Notes: generated by a model not told the origin, from the letters alone. Shown: positions 15,809-25,100, counted from the first letter of the stretch. The stretch: 64,000 nt of DNA from Sphingosinicella sp. CPCC 101087 (GCF_004151485.1 NZ_SBFF01000003.1:62001-126000); one strand, 5' to 3'. Translations and numbers: made by a program.

Positions 15809-16084
15809 TCAGCCGTTCAGGCGCTCCTTCACCGCCTTGGCAGGCGTGAAAGTGAGCTTCTTGCCGGCCGGTATGTCGATGGTTGCGCCGGTGGAGGGAT
15901 TGCGGCCCTGGCGCGCAGAGGTTTCTTTCACCTTGAACTTGCCGAACCCGTTGATGGACACTTCCTCGCCACGTGCGGCCGCGTCGGCGATCGAGTCGAT
16001 CATGGAGTCGAGCAGCTTTCTGGCCTCCGACTTGGAAAGTTCGTGCTCGGTGGCGAGCTTGTCGGCGAGATCGGAATTGTTCAT
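15809..16084 (-). CDS. HU-family DNA-binding protein
   Basis: 91 aa, with AAAGGAG upstream of ATG 16084. It is a typical HU: helical N-terminus LADKLATEHELSKSEARKLLDSM, then ISINGFGKFKVKETSARQGRNPSTG (the DNA-binding arm with the RNP motif) and KKLTFTPAKAVKERLNG. It binds and bends DNA as a dimer. Located downstream of the traC/traD-like genes on the same strand, it may assist relaxosome assembly or integrase-mediated recombination, as host HU/IHF do for other elements. Confidence 0.95.
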   Translation of the reverse strand: MNNSDLADKLATEHELSKSEARKLLDSMIDSIADAAARGEEVSINGFGKFKVKETSARQGRNPSTGATIDIPAGKKLTFTPAKAVKERLNG

Positions 16085-16173
16085 GTGGCGCTCCTTTCGT
16101 TGGGTCGGCGTGTCCCTACCGCCCGGGTCACGCGAACGTCCACCGACGAACGTGATTAACGCACTCGCGGCTG

Positions 16174-16392
16174 TCACTCCGTGCCTTGCTCCAGGCCGTA
16201 GGCGCGCTTTCCACGCCTCCGCCAGATCGTCATCGTCTGTTCGCGATCCTCGCCTCTGAGCTTCGCCGCAACGGCCACGAGCGCGCCGAATATCACCGCG
16301 CGATCGTCGTCTGTGAGCTCTATCAAGCCGGCTTTTGCGACGAGGCCGCCGAGCTCGATCAGCTGGCGCGTCCGTTCGCGGCGCTTCACCAC
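16174..16392 (-). CDS. TraD-like small conjugal transfer protein
   Basis: 72 aa if begun at GTG 16392 (GTG 16389 is also possible). The frame stays open upstream to 16617, but that part overlaps the preceding gene and looks non-coding. The core RRERTRQLIELGGLVAKAGL matches the short TraD proteins of Ti-type plasmids, which lie between traC and traG. TraD is a relaxosome accessory protein of uncertain biochemistry. It follows the TraC-like gene by 16 bp. No traG coupling-protein gene follows; an HU gene is found instead. Confidence 0.7.
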   Translation of the reverse strand: MVKRRERTRQLIELGGLVAKAGLIELTDDDRAVIFGALVAVAAKLRGEDREQTMTIWRRRGKRAYGLEQGTE

Positions 16393-16408
16393 CCACGCCC
16401 TCTTGTCG

Positions 16409-16732
16409 TCACGCGCGCGCCGCGCCTGGAGTCTCCCCAGCGCGGCTGCCGTCCGTCGGAGGGCTCGGCGGCCGGCGGCGATTGCCTCCGCCAGATTTGC
16501 GGCGCGAGTGCTGAAAGAACTTGGCGCCGCGGGAGCGCCATTCCTCCTTCGCCACCATGTCGGGAGAGTCGCTCGCGGCGAGCAGCGCCCCCGCGAGCAG
16601 CTCGACCGGCAGCACATCGGCGCCGGTCGCGATCACCAGCTCGCCGAGCTGCTGGACCTTGCGCTGATTGAGCTGAGCGGCCTTGTCCTGGAGCGCCTTC
16701 AGCTCCGAATCATAATCCCTGGGTTTGCGCAT
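16409..16732 (-). CDS. TraC-like conjugal transfer accessory protein
   Basis: 107 aa, ATG 16732. The sequence RKPRDYDSELKALQDKAAQL, followed by RKVQQLGELVIATGAD, LAGALLAA and EEWRSRGAKFF, is that of the small TraC/TraD-type mobilisation proteins of alphaproteobacterial Ti-like transfer regions. They bind near oriT and stimulate relaxase nicking. After FFQ the tail becomes basic and low-complexity (RRKSGGGNRRRPP) and could be the product of an old frameshift. Divergent from traA with the probable oriT between them, exactly as in Ti plasmids. Confidence 0.8.
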   Translation of the reverse strand: MRKPRDYDSELKALQDKAAQLNQRKVQQLGELVIATGADVLPVELLAGALLAASDSPDMVAKEEWRSRGAKFFQHSRRKSGGGNRRRPPSPPTDGSRAGETPGAARA

Positions 16733-16895
16733 GAGATTGCTCTCAGTTGTGCGATGAGAGCCTCTCAGTTATCGCTGCGCTCGATCAGCGTAAACAGGCT
16801 GGTACGTGCTGGGACGTACGCGTCCCGAGAAAGATGAATTCTTTCGAGGGCGCGCTTATACGTCGTGCCGACGTGCGCTTTGAAGTGTAAGTGGT
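16733..16895. other. Probable oriT between divergent traC-like and traA genes
   Basis: The segment 16847-16858 reads AGGGCGCGCTTA and is followed by TACGTCG. Its complement TAAGCGCGCCCT differs by one base from the RSF1010/Ti-family nick region TAAGTGCGCCCT as I remember it. Upstream dyads GTACGT/ACGTAC (16802-16819), GGGACG/CGTCCC (16811-16826) and GAAAG/CTTTC flanking ATGAATT resemble relaxosome-binding repeats. Position and orientation match Ti-plasmid oriT. Confidence 0.7.
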
Positions 16896-19727
16896 ATGTC
16901 GCACATGGCGATCTACCACTTCTCCGCAAAAGTCATCTCCCGCGCAAATGGCTCTAGCGCTTTGGCGGCGGCTGCGTACCGGTCCGCCTCGCGGCTGCAC
17001 GACCAGCGTCTGGACCGGCACCATGACTTCTCGAACAAGGCCGGCGTCATCCACTCGGAAGTGATGCTGCCGGACGGCGCGCCGGAGCATCTGTCGGATC
17101 GCGAGCGGCTCTGGAATGAGATCGAGGCGGCCGAGATCCGCAAGGATGCACAGCTCGCGCGCGAGATCGAGTTCGCGATTCCGCGCGAGCTATCCCCTGA
17201 AAAGGGAATTGACCTCGCCCGCGACTTTGTCGGCCGCGAGTTCGTGAGCCGTGGCATGATCGCAGACCTCAACGTGCATTGGGACATCGGTTCCGACGGC
17301 GAGCCCCGGCCCCATGCCCATGTCATGCTGTCGATGCGCGAGGTGGGGGAGGACGGGTTCGGCGCGAAGGTGCGCGACTGGAACCGAACGACTCTTCTCC
17401 AGCACTGGCGCGAAGCCTGGGCCGATCACGTCAACCAGCGGCTGGCCGAGCTCGATATCGATGCGCGGATCGACCATCGCTCGCTGGAAGCACAGGGGAT
17501 CGAGCTCGAGCCGCAGAACAAGATCGGTCCAGCCGCCTCGCGCATGGTGGGGCAGGGGCTGGAGAGCGAGCGTCTCGACGAGCATCTGTCGATCGCGCGG
17601 CGCAACGGCGAGCGCATTCTCGCCAATCCCGCACTTGCCCTCGATGCGATCACGCACGGGCAGGCGACGTTCACGACCCGCGACCTCGCCATGTTCGTGC
17701 ATCGCCACAGCGACGGGAAGGACCAGTTCGATCATGTAATGGCCGCGGTTCGCGGCTCGCCCGAGCTGGTCAGGCTCGGCAGGGACGGGCGCGGAGACGA
17801 GCGGTTCACCAGTCGCGGCATGATCGAGACCGAAAAGCGGCTCGAGCAGGCGACGGTTCGGCTTGAAGCGGGACGCCATCATGGCGTCGCCGAGCGTGAT
17901 CGGGAGCGAGCACTCGCCCGAGCCCGTGTGCGCGGCATGATCCTCTCGCCGGAGCAGCGCGGCGCGTTCGAGCATGTGACGAGCGCGCGTGGGCTCAGCA
18001 ACGTCATCGGCTATGCCGGCAGCGGCAAGAGCGCAATGCTCGGCGTCGCCCGCGAGGCGTGGGAGAAGGGCGGCTATCACGTGCATGGCGCCGCCCTGTC
18101 CGGCATCGCCGCCGAGAATCTGGAGCACGGCTCGGGCATCGAGTCACGGACGCTTGCAAGCCTCGAGCATCAATGGGCGCAGGGGCGCGAGCTGCTCACT
18201 GACCGGCACGTGCTGGTGATCGACGAGGCCGGGATGATCGGCACGCGCCAGATGGAGCGGGTGGTCTCAGAAGCTCGGAAGCGCCAGGCCAAGATTGTGC
18301 TCGTCGGCGATGTCGAGCAGCTGCAGGCGATCGAGGCGGGCGCCGCGTTCCGCGCGATCGCGGAGCGCCATGGTGCGGTCGAGATCACTTCGATCCGCCG
18401 GCAAGTGGAGGAGTGGCAGCGCGACGCAACGCGCCAGCTGGCGACCGGCCGGACGGGTGAAGCGCTATCCGCCTATCATGAGGCTGGGCACGTCCACGCC
18501 GCCGCCTCGCGCGATGAGGCGCGCGAGCGGCTGATCGAAGGGTGGGAGCGCGACCGAAATATAGCGCCGGCCGATAGTCGGATCATCCTCGCCCACATCA
18601 ATGAGGATGTGCACGCGCTCAACAAGGTGGCGCGTGCCAGGATGCGTGACGCTGGCGAACTGGGCGAAGAGGTGGGGCTGAAGGTCAGCCGCGGCGAGCG
18701 GGCGTTCGCTTGCGGCGACCGGATCATGTTCCTTCGCAACGAGCGCAGCCTGGGCGTGAAGAACGGCTCGCTCGGAACGGTGCGGAGCGTTGATGCGATG
18801 CGGATGCAGGTCCTGCTCGACGACGGCCGCTCGGTCATGTTCGATCACAAAGACTATGCCGACCTGGATCACGGCTACGCCGCCACGATCCACAAGGCCC
18901 AGGGCATAACCGTCGACCGGGTTCACGTGCTGGCGACGCCGGGGCTCGACCGGCACGCCGCCTATGTCGCATTGTCGCGCCACCGTCGGCGAGTGGACCT
19001 GCACTATGGGGAGGACGACTTCGCCGACCGCTCCCGCCTCGTCCGCACGCTCAGCCGCGAGCGGGGCAAGGATATGGCGTCGGATTATGCGCCCGACCCC
19101 GATAAGGCGCCTGAGCCTGCACCGAAACAGCGTAGTGCGTTCGCGGGCCTCAGGCTGCGGGCGGCTCCGAGCACCGAGCGGACACCGGCTGATCCGCTCG
19201 CCAAGGCGGTCGAGCGCTACGGGCGCGCGGCGCAGGACATCGTCCGAATGCGTCGGCAGGGCTTCGATCCCCTGCCACATCAGCGCCTGGCGCTCGCCAG
19301 GGCCCGCGACCGGCTCGACGTGCTCCAGCCACAGGCCGCGCACGATCTTCGGTCGGCGATAAACAAGGATCTGTCTCTGATCGGCGAGGCCGCCCGGGGC
19401 CAGCCGGCGAGAGCCATTCGGGCAATGGCGATGGAGCGCAAGCTTAGGATCGACATGGCAGACAGGGCCGAGACGTTCGTTGCACAGTGGAAGACGCGGG
19501 CGCGCCGGATGGATCGCCTGGAGCGCTCCGGCGACCATGACCGTGCGTATAGCGTGAAGAAGGAATTGGCCGAGATGAGCCGGAGCCTTCAGCGGGATCC
19601 GCAGCTCGAGTCGCTGGTCCGAAACCGGCGAAAGGAACTCGGGATCGGTGCCTCCGGGGGTGATTCATTGTCCCACGACCTCCAGGAATGGCTCAGCCGC
19701 TCGCGCTCTCTCGGGATAGGGATGTAG
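16896..19727 (+). CDS. traA: Ti-type MOBQ relaxase/helicase TraA
   Basis: 943 aa from ATG 16896; MAIYHFSAK at 16905 is an alternative start. The relaxase domain (about residues 1-250) has the N-terminal tyrosine region (AIYHFSAK, AAYRSASRL) and the metal-binding histidines PRPHAHVML (140-142). A RecD/TrwC-like helicase follows, with Walker A GYAGSGKSA (372-380), Walker B VLVIDEAGM and the C-terminal UvrD-like segment GYAATIHKAQGITVDRVHV. TraA nicks oriT and unwinds the transferred strand. It is slightly shorter than Ti TraA (about 1,100 aa). No secretion genes accompany it, so transfer would need a helper. Confidence 0.95.
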   Translation: MSHMAIYHFSAKVISRANGSSALAAAAYRSASRLHDQRLDRHHDFSNKAGVIHSEVMLPDGAPEHLSDRERLWNEIEAAEIRKDAQLAREIEFAIPRELSPEKGIDLARDFVGREFVSRGMIADLNVHWDIGSDGEPRPHAHVMLSMREVGEDGFGAKVRDWNRTTLLQHWREAWADHVNQRLAELDIDARIDHRSLEAQGIELEPQNKIGPAASRMVGQGLESERLDEHLSIARRNGERILANPALALDAITHGQATFTTRDLAMFVHRHSDGKDQFDHVMAAVRGSPELVRLGRDGRGDERFTSRGMIETEKRLEQATVRLEAGRHHGVAERDRERALARARVRGMILSPEQRGAFEHVTSARGLSNVIGYAGSGKSAMLGVAREAWEKGGYHVHGAALSGIAAENLEHGSGIESRTLASLEHQWAQGRELLTDRHVLVIDEAGMIGTRQMERVVSEARKRQAKIVLVGDVEQLQAIEAGAAFRAIAERHGAVEITSIRRQVEEWQRDATRQLATGRTGEALSAYHEAGHVHAAASRDEARERLIEGWERDRNIAPADSRIILAHINEDVHALNKVARARMRDAGELGEEVGLKVSRGERAFACGDRIMFLRNERSLGVKNGSLGTVRSVDAMRMQVLLDDGRSVMFDHKDYADLDHGYAATIHKAQGITVDRVHVLATPGLDRHAAYVALSRHRRRVDLHYGEDDFADRSRLVRTLSRERGKDMASDYAPDPDKAPEPAPKQRSAFAGLRLRAAPSTERTPADPLAKAVERYGRAAQDIVRMRRQGFDPLPHQRLALARARDRLDVLQPQAAHDLRSAINKDLSLIGEAARGQPARAIRAMAMERKLRIDMADRAETFVAQWKTRARRMDRLERSGDHDRAYSVKKELAEMSRSLQRDPQLESLVRNRRKELGIGASGGDSLSHDLQEWLSRSRSLGIGM

Positions 19728-19736
19728 GCTCCGACA

Positions 19737-20303
19737 ATGGCCAAGGATGACTTCCCCGATGCCGATCCAGCAGAAGCGTTCGAGCGTCTGCGGGGCGAGC
19801 TCAGCTTGCTACACAGCGCGGTCGAGGGGCTGACCGCCGCGCGGGAGAAGGCGCCGGACTACAGCCTCACGCTGGGCAAGATGGCCCAGGCCCTTGGGGC
19901 AATCGAGGCACGGCTTGGTCTGATCGAATCCAGCAGTGTGCTGGCAATGTCGGCTGAGGAACTGACCAAGGAGATCGGTGCCGCGGCTCAGGCCGCGCGT
20001 GTTGAAGATCGGCGGGTCTTAGGCGAGGCGCGGGATGCCTTGGCCCACTCCCTCGGGCGGATTGATGGGATGATCGAGAGGGGGCACGCGGTTGAGGGGC
20101 GGGCTCGCCGGGAGCGGTGGATCGCGGCCGGTGGTGTGGTCGTGGGTATGCTGATTTGGTCCATCGTACCGGGCGCTGTCGTCCGATCACTTCCGGAGAG
20201 TTGGCATGCGCCGGAGTGGATGGCGGCAAGGGTCATGGGGGTGGAGCAGGCCGCCGCAGGGGAGAGGATGATAGAGTCGGCGGAAACGGCGCGCAGGCGG
20301 TAA
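19737..20303 (+). CDS. DUF6118-like protein downstream of traA
   Basis: 188 aa, starting 9 bp after traA, so co-transcribed. An acidic, helical N-terminal half with coiled-coil character (FERLRGELSLLHSAVEGL, MAQALGAIEARLGLIE) precedes one transmembrane helix near residues 127-147 (WIAAGGVVVGMLIWSIVPG) and a short C-terminal domain. Genes of this type (annotated DUF6118) are regularly found directly after traA in sphingomonad and rhizobial elements. The function is unknown; a membrane link for the relaxosome is a guess from topology and place. Confidence 0.75.
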   Translation: MAKDDFPDADPAEAFERLRGELSLLHSAVEGLTAAREKAPDYSLTLGKMAQALGAIEARLGLIESSSVLAMSAEELTKEIGAAAQAARVEDRRVLGEARDALAHSLGRIDGMIERGHAVEGRARRERWIAAGGVVVGMLIWSIVPGAVVRSLPESWHAPEWMAARVMGVEQAAAGERMIESAETARRR

Positions 20304-20697
20304 AGCGCCCATTTTCCGTGTTCGACGCGTGATCGGCGCGGGTAAGTGGCCGTTCCGGGCAAAGTTCCGCAGAGCGAGTAGACTGCCGCAGGTTCGCATA
20401 CTGCTGCCCCAGTCAGCCTAATTAATCGTATCGACAAAGAGTAGGGCCCTTTACGTCCCTTTCATGAGCAGAAGCAGGCCGCCGGAGTGCGGGCTACGCC
20501 CCTCAAACCTGCGCCTCAGAACTGCTCCTCAATCAGCCTTGGCACGCAGCTAAATCTTTGTTTCGCAGCCGAAGGCCCGTCCTTTGCTTCTGCTACCAAC
20601 GCCTCGCTTATCGGGCCCGCCATCGCATCTATTCCTAACCCTTGGAATCCTTGCCCCCGATACCATATCGATACCGAAACAAAACAGGAGAGATCTT
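20304..20697. other. Gene-free 394 bp
   Basis: No gene, repeat or strong hairpin recognised. The last 15 bp carry the CAGGAGAG ribosome-binding site of the next gene. Confidence 0.5.
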
Positions 20698-21225
20698 ATG
20701 GACCTGACGGACGGCGAACGCCTCATCGTGGTGATGCTGGCGGACTTGATGGAGGCCATGAAGGTCAAACGGGAGATTGATCCGGCTCTGGTGCAGCGCT
20801 TGGTGATCAACCGCGACGACTGGGCGCTCAGGCTTCAATATCCCGGCATCTTCGACAGCGAGGCGCCGAGCGATGCAGAGGTTCGCGAGACAGTGGACAT
20901 CCTCGCCATGTGGTCATTCGTCGAATACTCGGTGGGCGAGCTTGACCAGCCTGAACAGGACGAAATCAAAGCGATGCCGTGGCAGTTCAGCGGCTTCGAC
21001 GGCAACCACGACCGGCACCATGGCATCGCGCACACGCTCATCCACGATCTGGACCGGTTCAGCGAGTTCAAAGAACGCAGCCTGAACAGCCATAGCCAAG
21101 CCACCTTGCCGCGCTATCGAGTCATACTCGGGCGGTACAACGAAGCGATGCATGGTTGTGGGGGGGAACCCTTCACGGCCGATCAGCTTCGGACGATTCT
21201 TGCCCCTGCCGCTGCGGCCGCATAG
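20698..21225 (+). CDS. YfbU-family protein
   Basis: 175 aa from ATG 20698, chosen because CAGGAGAG lies just upstream; the longer frame from 20584 has no ribosome-binding site. The whole length follows the YfbU family (E. coli YfbU, 164 aa): LTDGERLIVVMLADLMEAM, a central helical region with VRETVDILAMWSFVEYS, the GFDGNHDRHHGIAHTLI segment and a C-terminal YRVILGRYNEAMHGC. YfbU has been linked to cell death on overproduction, but its biochemical role is unknown. In defence-rich islands it may be cargo with a toxic or immune role; this is inference. Confidence 0.75.
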   Translation: MDLTDGERLIVVMLADLMEAMKVKREIDPALVQRLVINRDDWALRLQYPGIFDSEAPSDAEVRETVDILAMWSFVEYSVGELDQPEQDEIKAMPWQFSGFDGNHDRHHGIAHTLIHDLDRFSEFKERSLNSHSQATLPRYRVILGRYNEAMHGCGGEPFTADQLRTILAPAAAAA

Positions 21226-21483
21226 GCCTATAGACTCGCTCGCGTGTTCGCGCTATGTTCACGTTGAGGCCCCGGCCTCGGGGAGTGGCGTCCCTGAGCA
21301 CGCTGCGGCCTTGTGCATCTCTCCGGCGCCGCCGGAAACGGCGCCGCCCTCGCCGGGACGCCTGCGGCGCCATCGCCGAAGTCCTCCAAGGGAGCCCCGG
21401 CGATCCGCATGTGCCGCGCAGGCCAGCGCAGTCATGAGGCTCGGATTGGGGTGGATCGCATTGGCACGGGTTAGAGGGCGCAG

Positions 21484-22993
21484 ATGAGTGAGGACCTGAT
21501 CCGCAACCGGCAGCTGTGCCTCGATCACGCCGAGGGCTTCATCGTTGCGGCCGAACGAGTTGGGGTGGGCGACTATCCCCATATCGTCTATCATCTAAGT
21601 TTGCTCGCGCTCGAGGAAGTCGGCAAGGCCAGCATGATCGGCGGGCAACTGGCAACCGGCGGCACCATCGAAAACCGGTGGATGGACAAGGCGCTGGAAA
21701 GCCATCGCCGCAAGCTCCAATGGGCGATCTGGTCTCCCATCGAACGGATCGACCCGAAAGATTTCGAGGCGGCCCGCGAATTTGCGGAGCGGATGCACGA
21801 CATGCGTCTCGCCTCCCTCTACGTGGACGCCCGGGCGCAACTGGCCGACGTTCCGGCGGGCGAGGTGGTTCAGGCGGGCGATGCCGAACACGCACTTGCC
21901 CTGGCGCGGGCTCGCCTCGACTATGAACGGGCCTGCGGTACGCCTGATCCGGATGCGCATAGGACAGACGATGCGCTGCGCTGGTTCCTCGACATCATGG
22001 CCGACCCGGAACAGTCCCGTCGTCTGCTCAGCAAGGCGTTCATCGCGAAGTATCACGCGCTCGATAATGATGCGCGGGCGTGGATCACCTGGGCGCGCCA
22101 CGAATTCGCGCGCATCGACGAGGAGAGCCGGACATTGCTGCAGGCTGAGCTGGTCAAGCCGGCGGCGCAGGCCGGCGGGTCCAAGCCCAAGTGGCGGGCC
22201 AATGCGATCGTCTACACGCCTTCGCATTCACTCAGGCCGAAGGTGTTGCAGCGGTGGAACGCGCAGATCGAGGCGGTGCAGCTCCTTTGGTCGGGCAAGA
22301 AGGATCAGTTCACGTTGCAGCTGACGCTGAACGACAATGCGCCGCTCACCGCGCTTCCCGGGCGGTTGGCCCACCTCACCAAGCTGGTCGTCGCCTGCCT
22401 TAATATCGGCAGCATCGGCTATTTCTGGTTCGAACGGCCCGGGTTCGAACGGCAGATGTTCAATCAAATCCTCGATCTAGAAAATGATCGCCATCTGGAG
22501 CTGGGGTCTAACGAGAGCTTCTGGGGAGACCGGCGCGCGGTCGCGCTCACAGAAGCATATCGATCATGCGATCCGCTGCATGATGGCGTTCGCGCCTCTG
22601 GACGAGGCCGCGGCTGCGCCGATTTTTCGGCCTTATTATGACGGGCTCGCGCTGATCGCGAAGTCCGACATCTTTTATTGCTTTGATATGCTCGCGCGGC
22701 GGGCATTCGTCGCCAGCCTGGCGGCCGCCTTCGCCAGATACGAAGGTTGGGACGGCAAGGAAGAGGGCTTCCGGGCCTGCTATGACAATGCTTTTGCGCC
22801 CATCATACCCGAACAGGAGCATCGCGACCTCATGTTCAGGACACTCACACGCGAAGGCGATCCGAGCGAATCCCCGCTCGCCAATCTTCGATGCGCCAAG
22901 CAAATGGCCGATCTCTATCTGATCCTCGCCGGCCGCCGTACCTGGTCGACAATCCTGCAATCCGCAGAGGGTTCGAATGTCGGTGCCACCTGA
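21484..22993 (+). pseudogene. AbiV-like abortive-infection protein gene, apparently frameshifted
   Basis: The first frame (21484-22641) encodes an N-terminal AbiV/HEPN-type helix bundle (CLDHAEGFIVAAERVG, then IVYHLSLLALEEVGKASMIG) and a long C-terminal region. After about 22551-22558 that frame turns into arginine/glycine-rich nonsense, while the +1 frame becomes protein-like (HIDHAIRCMMAFAPLDEAAAAP, SDIFYCFDMLARRAF) and runs to 22993. Joined, the product would be about 500 aa. A single-base insertion or a sequencing error would explain this. AbiV proteins block phage protein synthesis in lactococci; this one is much longer than classical AbiV (about 200 aa). Confidence 0.6.
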
Positions 22994-23111
22994 TCCTCGC
23001 CCCGCGGCTCTAGTTGCCCCGCTTGATCATCCCCTCTTGCTCGATTTGGTCCTATTGACACCGAAATACTGACACCATATTGGTCATGCGAAGACCGAAA
23101 GGGACAGGCCG

Positions 23112-23588
23112 ATGGAACCGACCGTGACGACCGCGCGTGCCGCTGAAATCGTCGTGATCGGATATGAAGGTTTGCGCTCCTATCTCAAGCGCGGGCTGTT
23201 GGGATCGAGCGGAGTGATGGCGCCGTTCGTCCATCGCGATGCGCCCGCGCCCGATTTCGGCCGCATCCGCGCCAAATGGAAACGCTTCGGCATAGTCGAC
23301 TTATGCCTGATGCGCCTCGCCAAGCAGCTCATCGACCTCGGGCTGTCGTTCGAGCAGGCTAATGGAATCGCCTCGAGTGAGGATGTACGTCAGGCCTTTT
23401 CCGACCGGCGGCGCCTGTCCGGAGCCATCCTGATGACCTGGCCGCCGCACTATGATTTCATCCTCTTCGTCGGCGATGACCTGCAGCACCTGCCTGACCG
23501 CCTCACCGACGTCGGGGACATCGCCGTCATCGTTCAGCTCGATCGGATCGCCGCGCATGTCCGGACGGCGATCGAACGGCCGCAATGA
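23112..23588 (+). CDS. MerR-like helix-turn-helix DNA-binding protein
   Basis: 158 aa. The N-terminus has a MerR-superfamily layout: VTTARAAEIVVIGYEGLRSYLKRGLL (helix-turn-helix) then KWKRFGIVDLCLMRLAKQLIDLGLSFEQANGI, which is typical of the helical dimer-adjacent part. No metal- or drug-binding C-terminal domain is seen; instead a short beta-rich end YDFILFVGDDLQHL. Upstream, TTGACA at 23055 and a direct repeat TGACACC (two copies, 16 bp apart) could be its promoter and operator. It is the last clear gene before the first terminal repeat. Its target is unknown. Confidence 0.6.
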   Translation: MEPTVTTARAAEIVVIGYEGLRSYLKRGLLGSSGVMAPFVHRDAPAPDFGRIRAKWKRFGIVDLCLMRLAKQLIDLGLSFEQANGIASSEDVRQAFSDRRRLSGAILMTWPPHYDFILFVGDDLQHLPDRLTDVGDIAVIVQLDRIAAHVRTAIERPQ

Positions 23589-23652
23589 CGCGGCAGTGCC
23601 CGGACCTGATACGATGGACGGCGCTCAACAGCGGCATCCGGGCTTGACGGCG

Positions 23653-23865
23653 TTATTGGACGAAGTCCTTGAGCCAGGCGCACTCGCACGTCTGCACTGC
23701 GTCTGATCCAGCGACCTTTATGATGACGACCCCGAATGGCTTGATCTGGTCGTCGCGGAAGTCGCCGGCGATGAAGTGGCCTTCCTCGATCGGGTCGATG
23801 CCGCATTGGAGCGATCGCGTGTGCGCACTCCGCGGCACCCGCACCGCCGAGGCGCGCAGCTTCAT
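23653..23865 (-). CDS. Possible small hypothetical protein next to terminal repeat copy 1
   Basis: 70 aa, from ATG 23865. The stretch GIDPIEEGHFIAGDFRDDQIKPFGVVIIKVAGS reads like genuine protein, with mixed hydrophobic strands and acidic turns, and the opposite strand is less convincing. No ribosome-binding site is visible and no family is recognised. It could be the 3' end of a gene cut off when the terminal repeat was placed here. Confidence 0.3.
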   Translation of the reverse strand: MKLRASAVRVPRSAHTRSLQCGIDPIEEGHFIAGDFRDDQIKPFGVVIIKVAGSDAVQTCECAWLKDFVQ

Positions 23866-23876
23866 CGACGAGCAGA

Positions 23877-24066
23877 AATAGGACGAGCTTGAACGGGGGT
23901 GGGACTGATTCGCGAATCGGTCCACGGCTATAAATCGATTCCCGGTGAGCGAGTCGAACCCGTCCTCATTCCGCTCCTGATGGTACCGCTGATGGACAAG
24001 AGTCAGGTGAGACTGGATCATCCTTAATATCCAACCTGTTACCTGTGCAAGTCGATTACCGCTACC
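23877..24066 (+). repeat. Terminal repeat copy 1, ending in an att-like core
   Basis: About 190 bp similar to copies at 27911-28172 and 42684-42947, but more diverged and lacking their first 80 bp or so. It shares the palindrome GATTCGCGAATC (23907-23918), CGATTCCCGGTG, GTCGAACCC, GAGTCAGG and the final GTCGATTACCGCTACC, which aligns with the tRNA-derived att core. The rest of 23589-24236 shows no strong gene. Confidence 0.75.
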
Positions 24067-24236
24067 TCTGGCGCTTCAGGAAGTGGCCGTCAGCAGCCCG
24101 TCTGCTTCCGGCGACTTTCGACACATTGCGGCCGAGGCGCAATGGAGTTTCGAACTCATCTTCTCGCTCTTCGGTCTTATAATGGATCTTGCGCTCACCG
24201 AGGCGCTGGGAGGCTTGCTGTCCAAGCTCGCAAATC

Positions 24237-24893
24237 TCAGTCTGGCGCGTCTCTATCGTGATTGGCCGCCGGAGGCGTTCCATCGGGATTGAGCGGCGGA
24301 GCACCTACGAGTTGGCGAACGAGATTTTCGACGCCTACTCTAACCGATTGGATCAGTTCTCCCCACTCGCGGGCTTGATCGTCATCGAGAGTGTACACGT
24401 GGTTGTTGTCGGCGATGTAGGCCCTGAAACTCACGGTCAGAGAGGCGCTTTCATCAGGCACCGGGACCATCCAAAAAGGATAGTGCGCAAAAAGGTTGCG
24501 CAGACGCCCGAAGGCGGACAACTTATTTACCAGCATGTCCGCTGCCGTTTTGGGCAGACGCTTCCTTACGATCGGCTTCGACCGCTCGATCTTCCGACGA
24601 AGGCTATTTTCTCGGCGCCAGTTGCTCTCCCTGTCGCTATAGTTGGGACCGGCCTTTCCTCCGTCGTTAGTGCCAAACTCGTCAGCGAGCGCTAGTTTCA
24701 GTAGCTGCTCTTCGACATGAAATGCGTCGGCCAGCACTGCGCCACGATAGCGAGTGGCTTGAAACCTGAGTTCCCCCTCCGTTGGGGAAGGGGGGTGATC
24801 GACATGCAGGAAAAGTACGGCTCCAGGCGCTAGAACGATCGCCCCATCCCAAGGGGGAAAGCTGTCAGTAGGTAGGCGATCGCGGCGCGCCAT
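24237..24893 (-). CDS. HEPN-like protein with RNLFAH motif
   Basis: 218 aa from ATG 24893; the frame is open further upstream but enters repeat sequence. A beta-rich N-terminus (GAIVLAPGAVLFLHVDHPP) leads to a helical domain that carries VLADAFHVEEQLLKLALADEF and SAFGRLRNLFAHYPFW. The R-x4-H in RNLFAH is the catalytic signature of HEPN ribonucleases. It diverges from the STAND ATPase gene at 25275, and both are enclosed by terminal repeats 1 and 2. The pairing suggests an RNase effector with an NTPase sensor, but no such pair with this exact make-up is known to me. The extreme C-terminus is proline-rich. Confidence 0.6.
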   Translation of the reverse strand: MARRDRLPTDSFPPWDGAIVLAPGAVLFLHVDHPPSPTEGELRFQATRYRGAVLADAFHVEEQLLKLALADEFGTNDGGKAGPNYSDRESNWRRENSLRRKIERSKPIVRKRLPKTAADMLVNKLSAFGRLRNLFAHYPFWMVPVPDESASLTVSFRAYIADNNHVYTLDDDQAREWGELIQSVRVGVENLVRQLVGAPPLNPDGTPPAANHDRDAPD

Positions 24894-24957
24894 GCTGGCC
24901 AAAAAGATAGCAAAACAGAAAGCCAATGGCCACGCCGCCTGTTTGGCCGGGAGCGGA

Positions 24958-25100
24958 CTGGCCACGCCAGGGCGACTAGTCTCAAGAAATCTCGTCCGAG
25001 GTGTGGGGGAAGAATGTGGGGGAGACACGTGGGCGCGTGTCGGAAACACTCACAACTCTATTGGCTTATGCCGAATTTGAGGGCTCCCTCCCGCGTACCC
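24958..25100 (+). repeat. Internal module repeat, copy 1 (GTGGGG-containing)
   Basis: About 140 bp matching 29302-29440 at roughly three-quarters identity. Shared blocks: CTAGTCTCAA, AAATCTCGT, CGAGGTGTGGGG, ATGTGGGG, AGACACG, CCGAATTTGAGG and TCCTCCCGCG or its close variant. It lies between the HEPN gene and the STAND gene (24894-25274 otherwise holds no gene). A TGGCCGGGAGCGGAC motif sits just before it (24944). Confidence 0.7.

Noticed and set aside
24083-24292. 69-codon plus-strand frame with a hydrophobic stretch after terminal repeat 1
   Set aside because: No ribosome-binding site, overlaps the 3' end of the HEPN gene, no recognisable domain.
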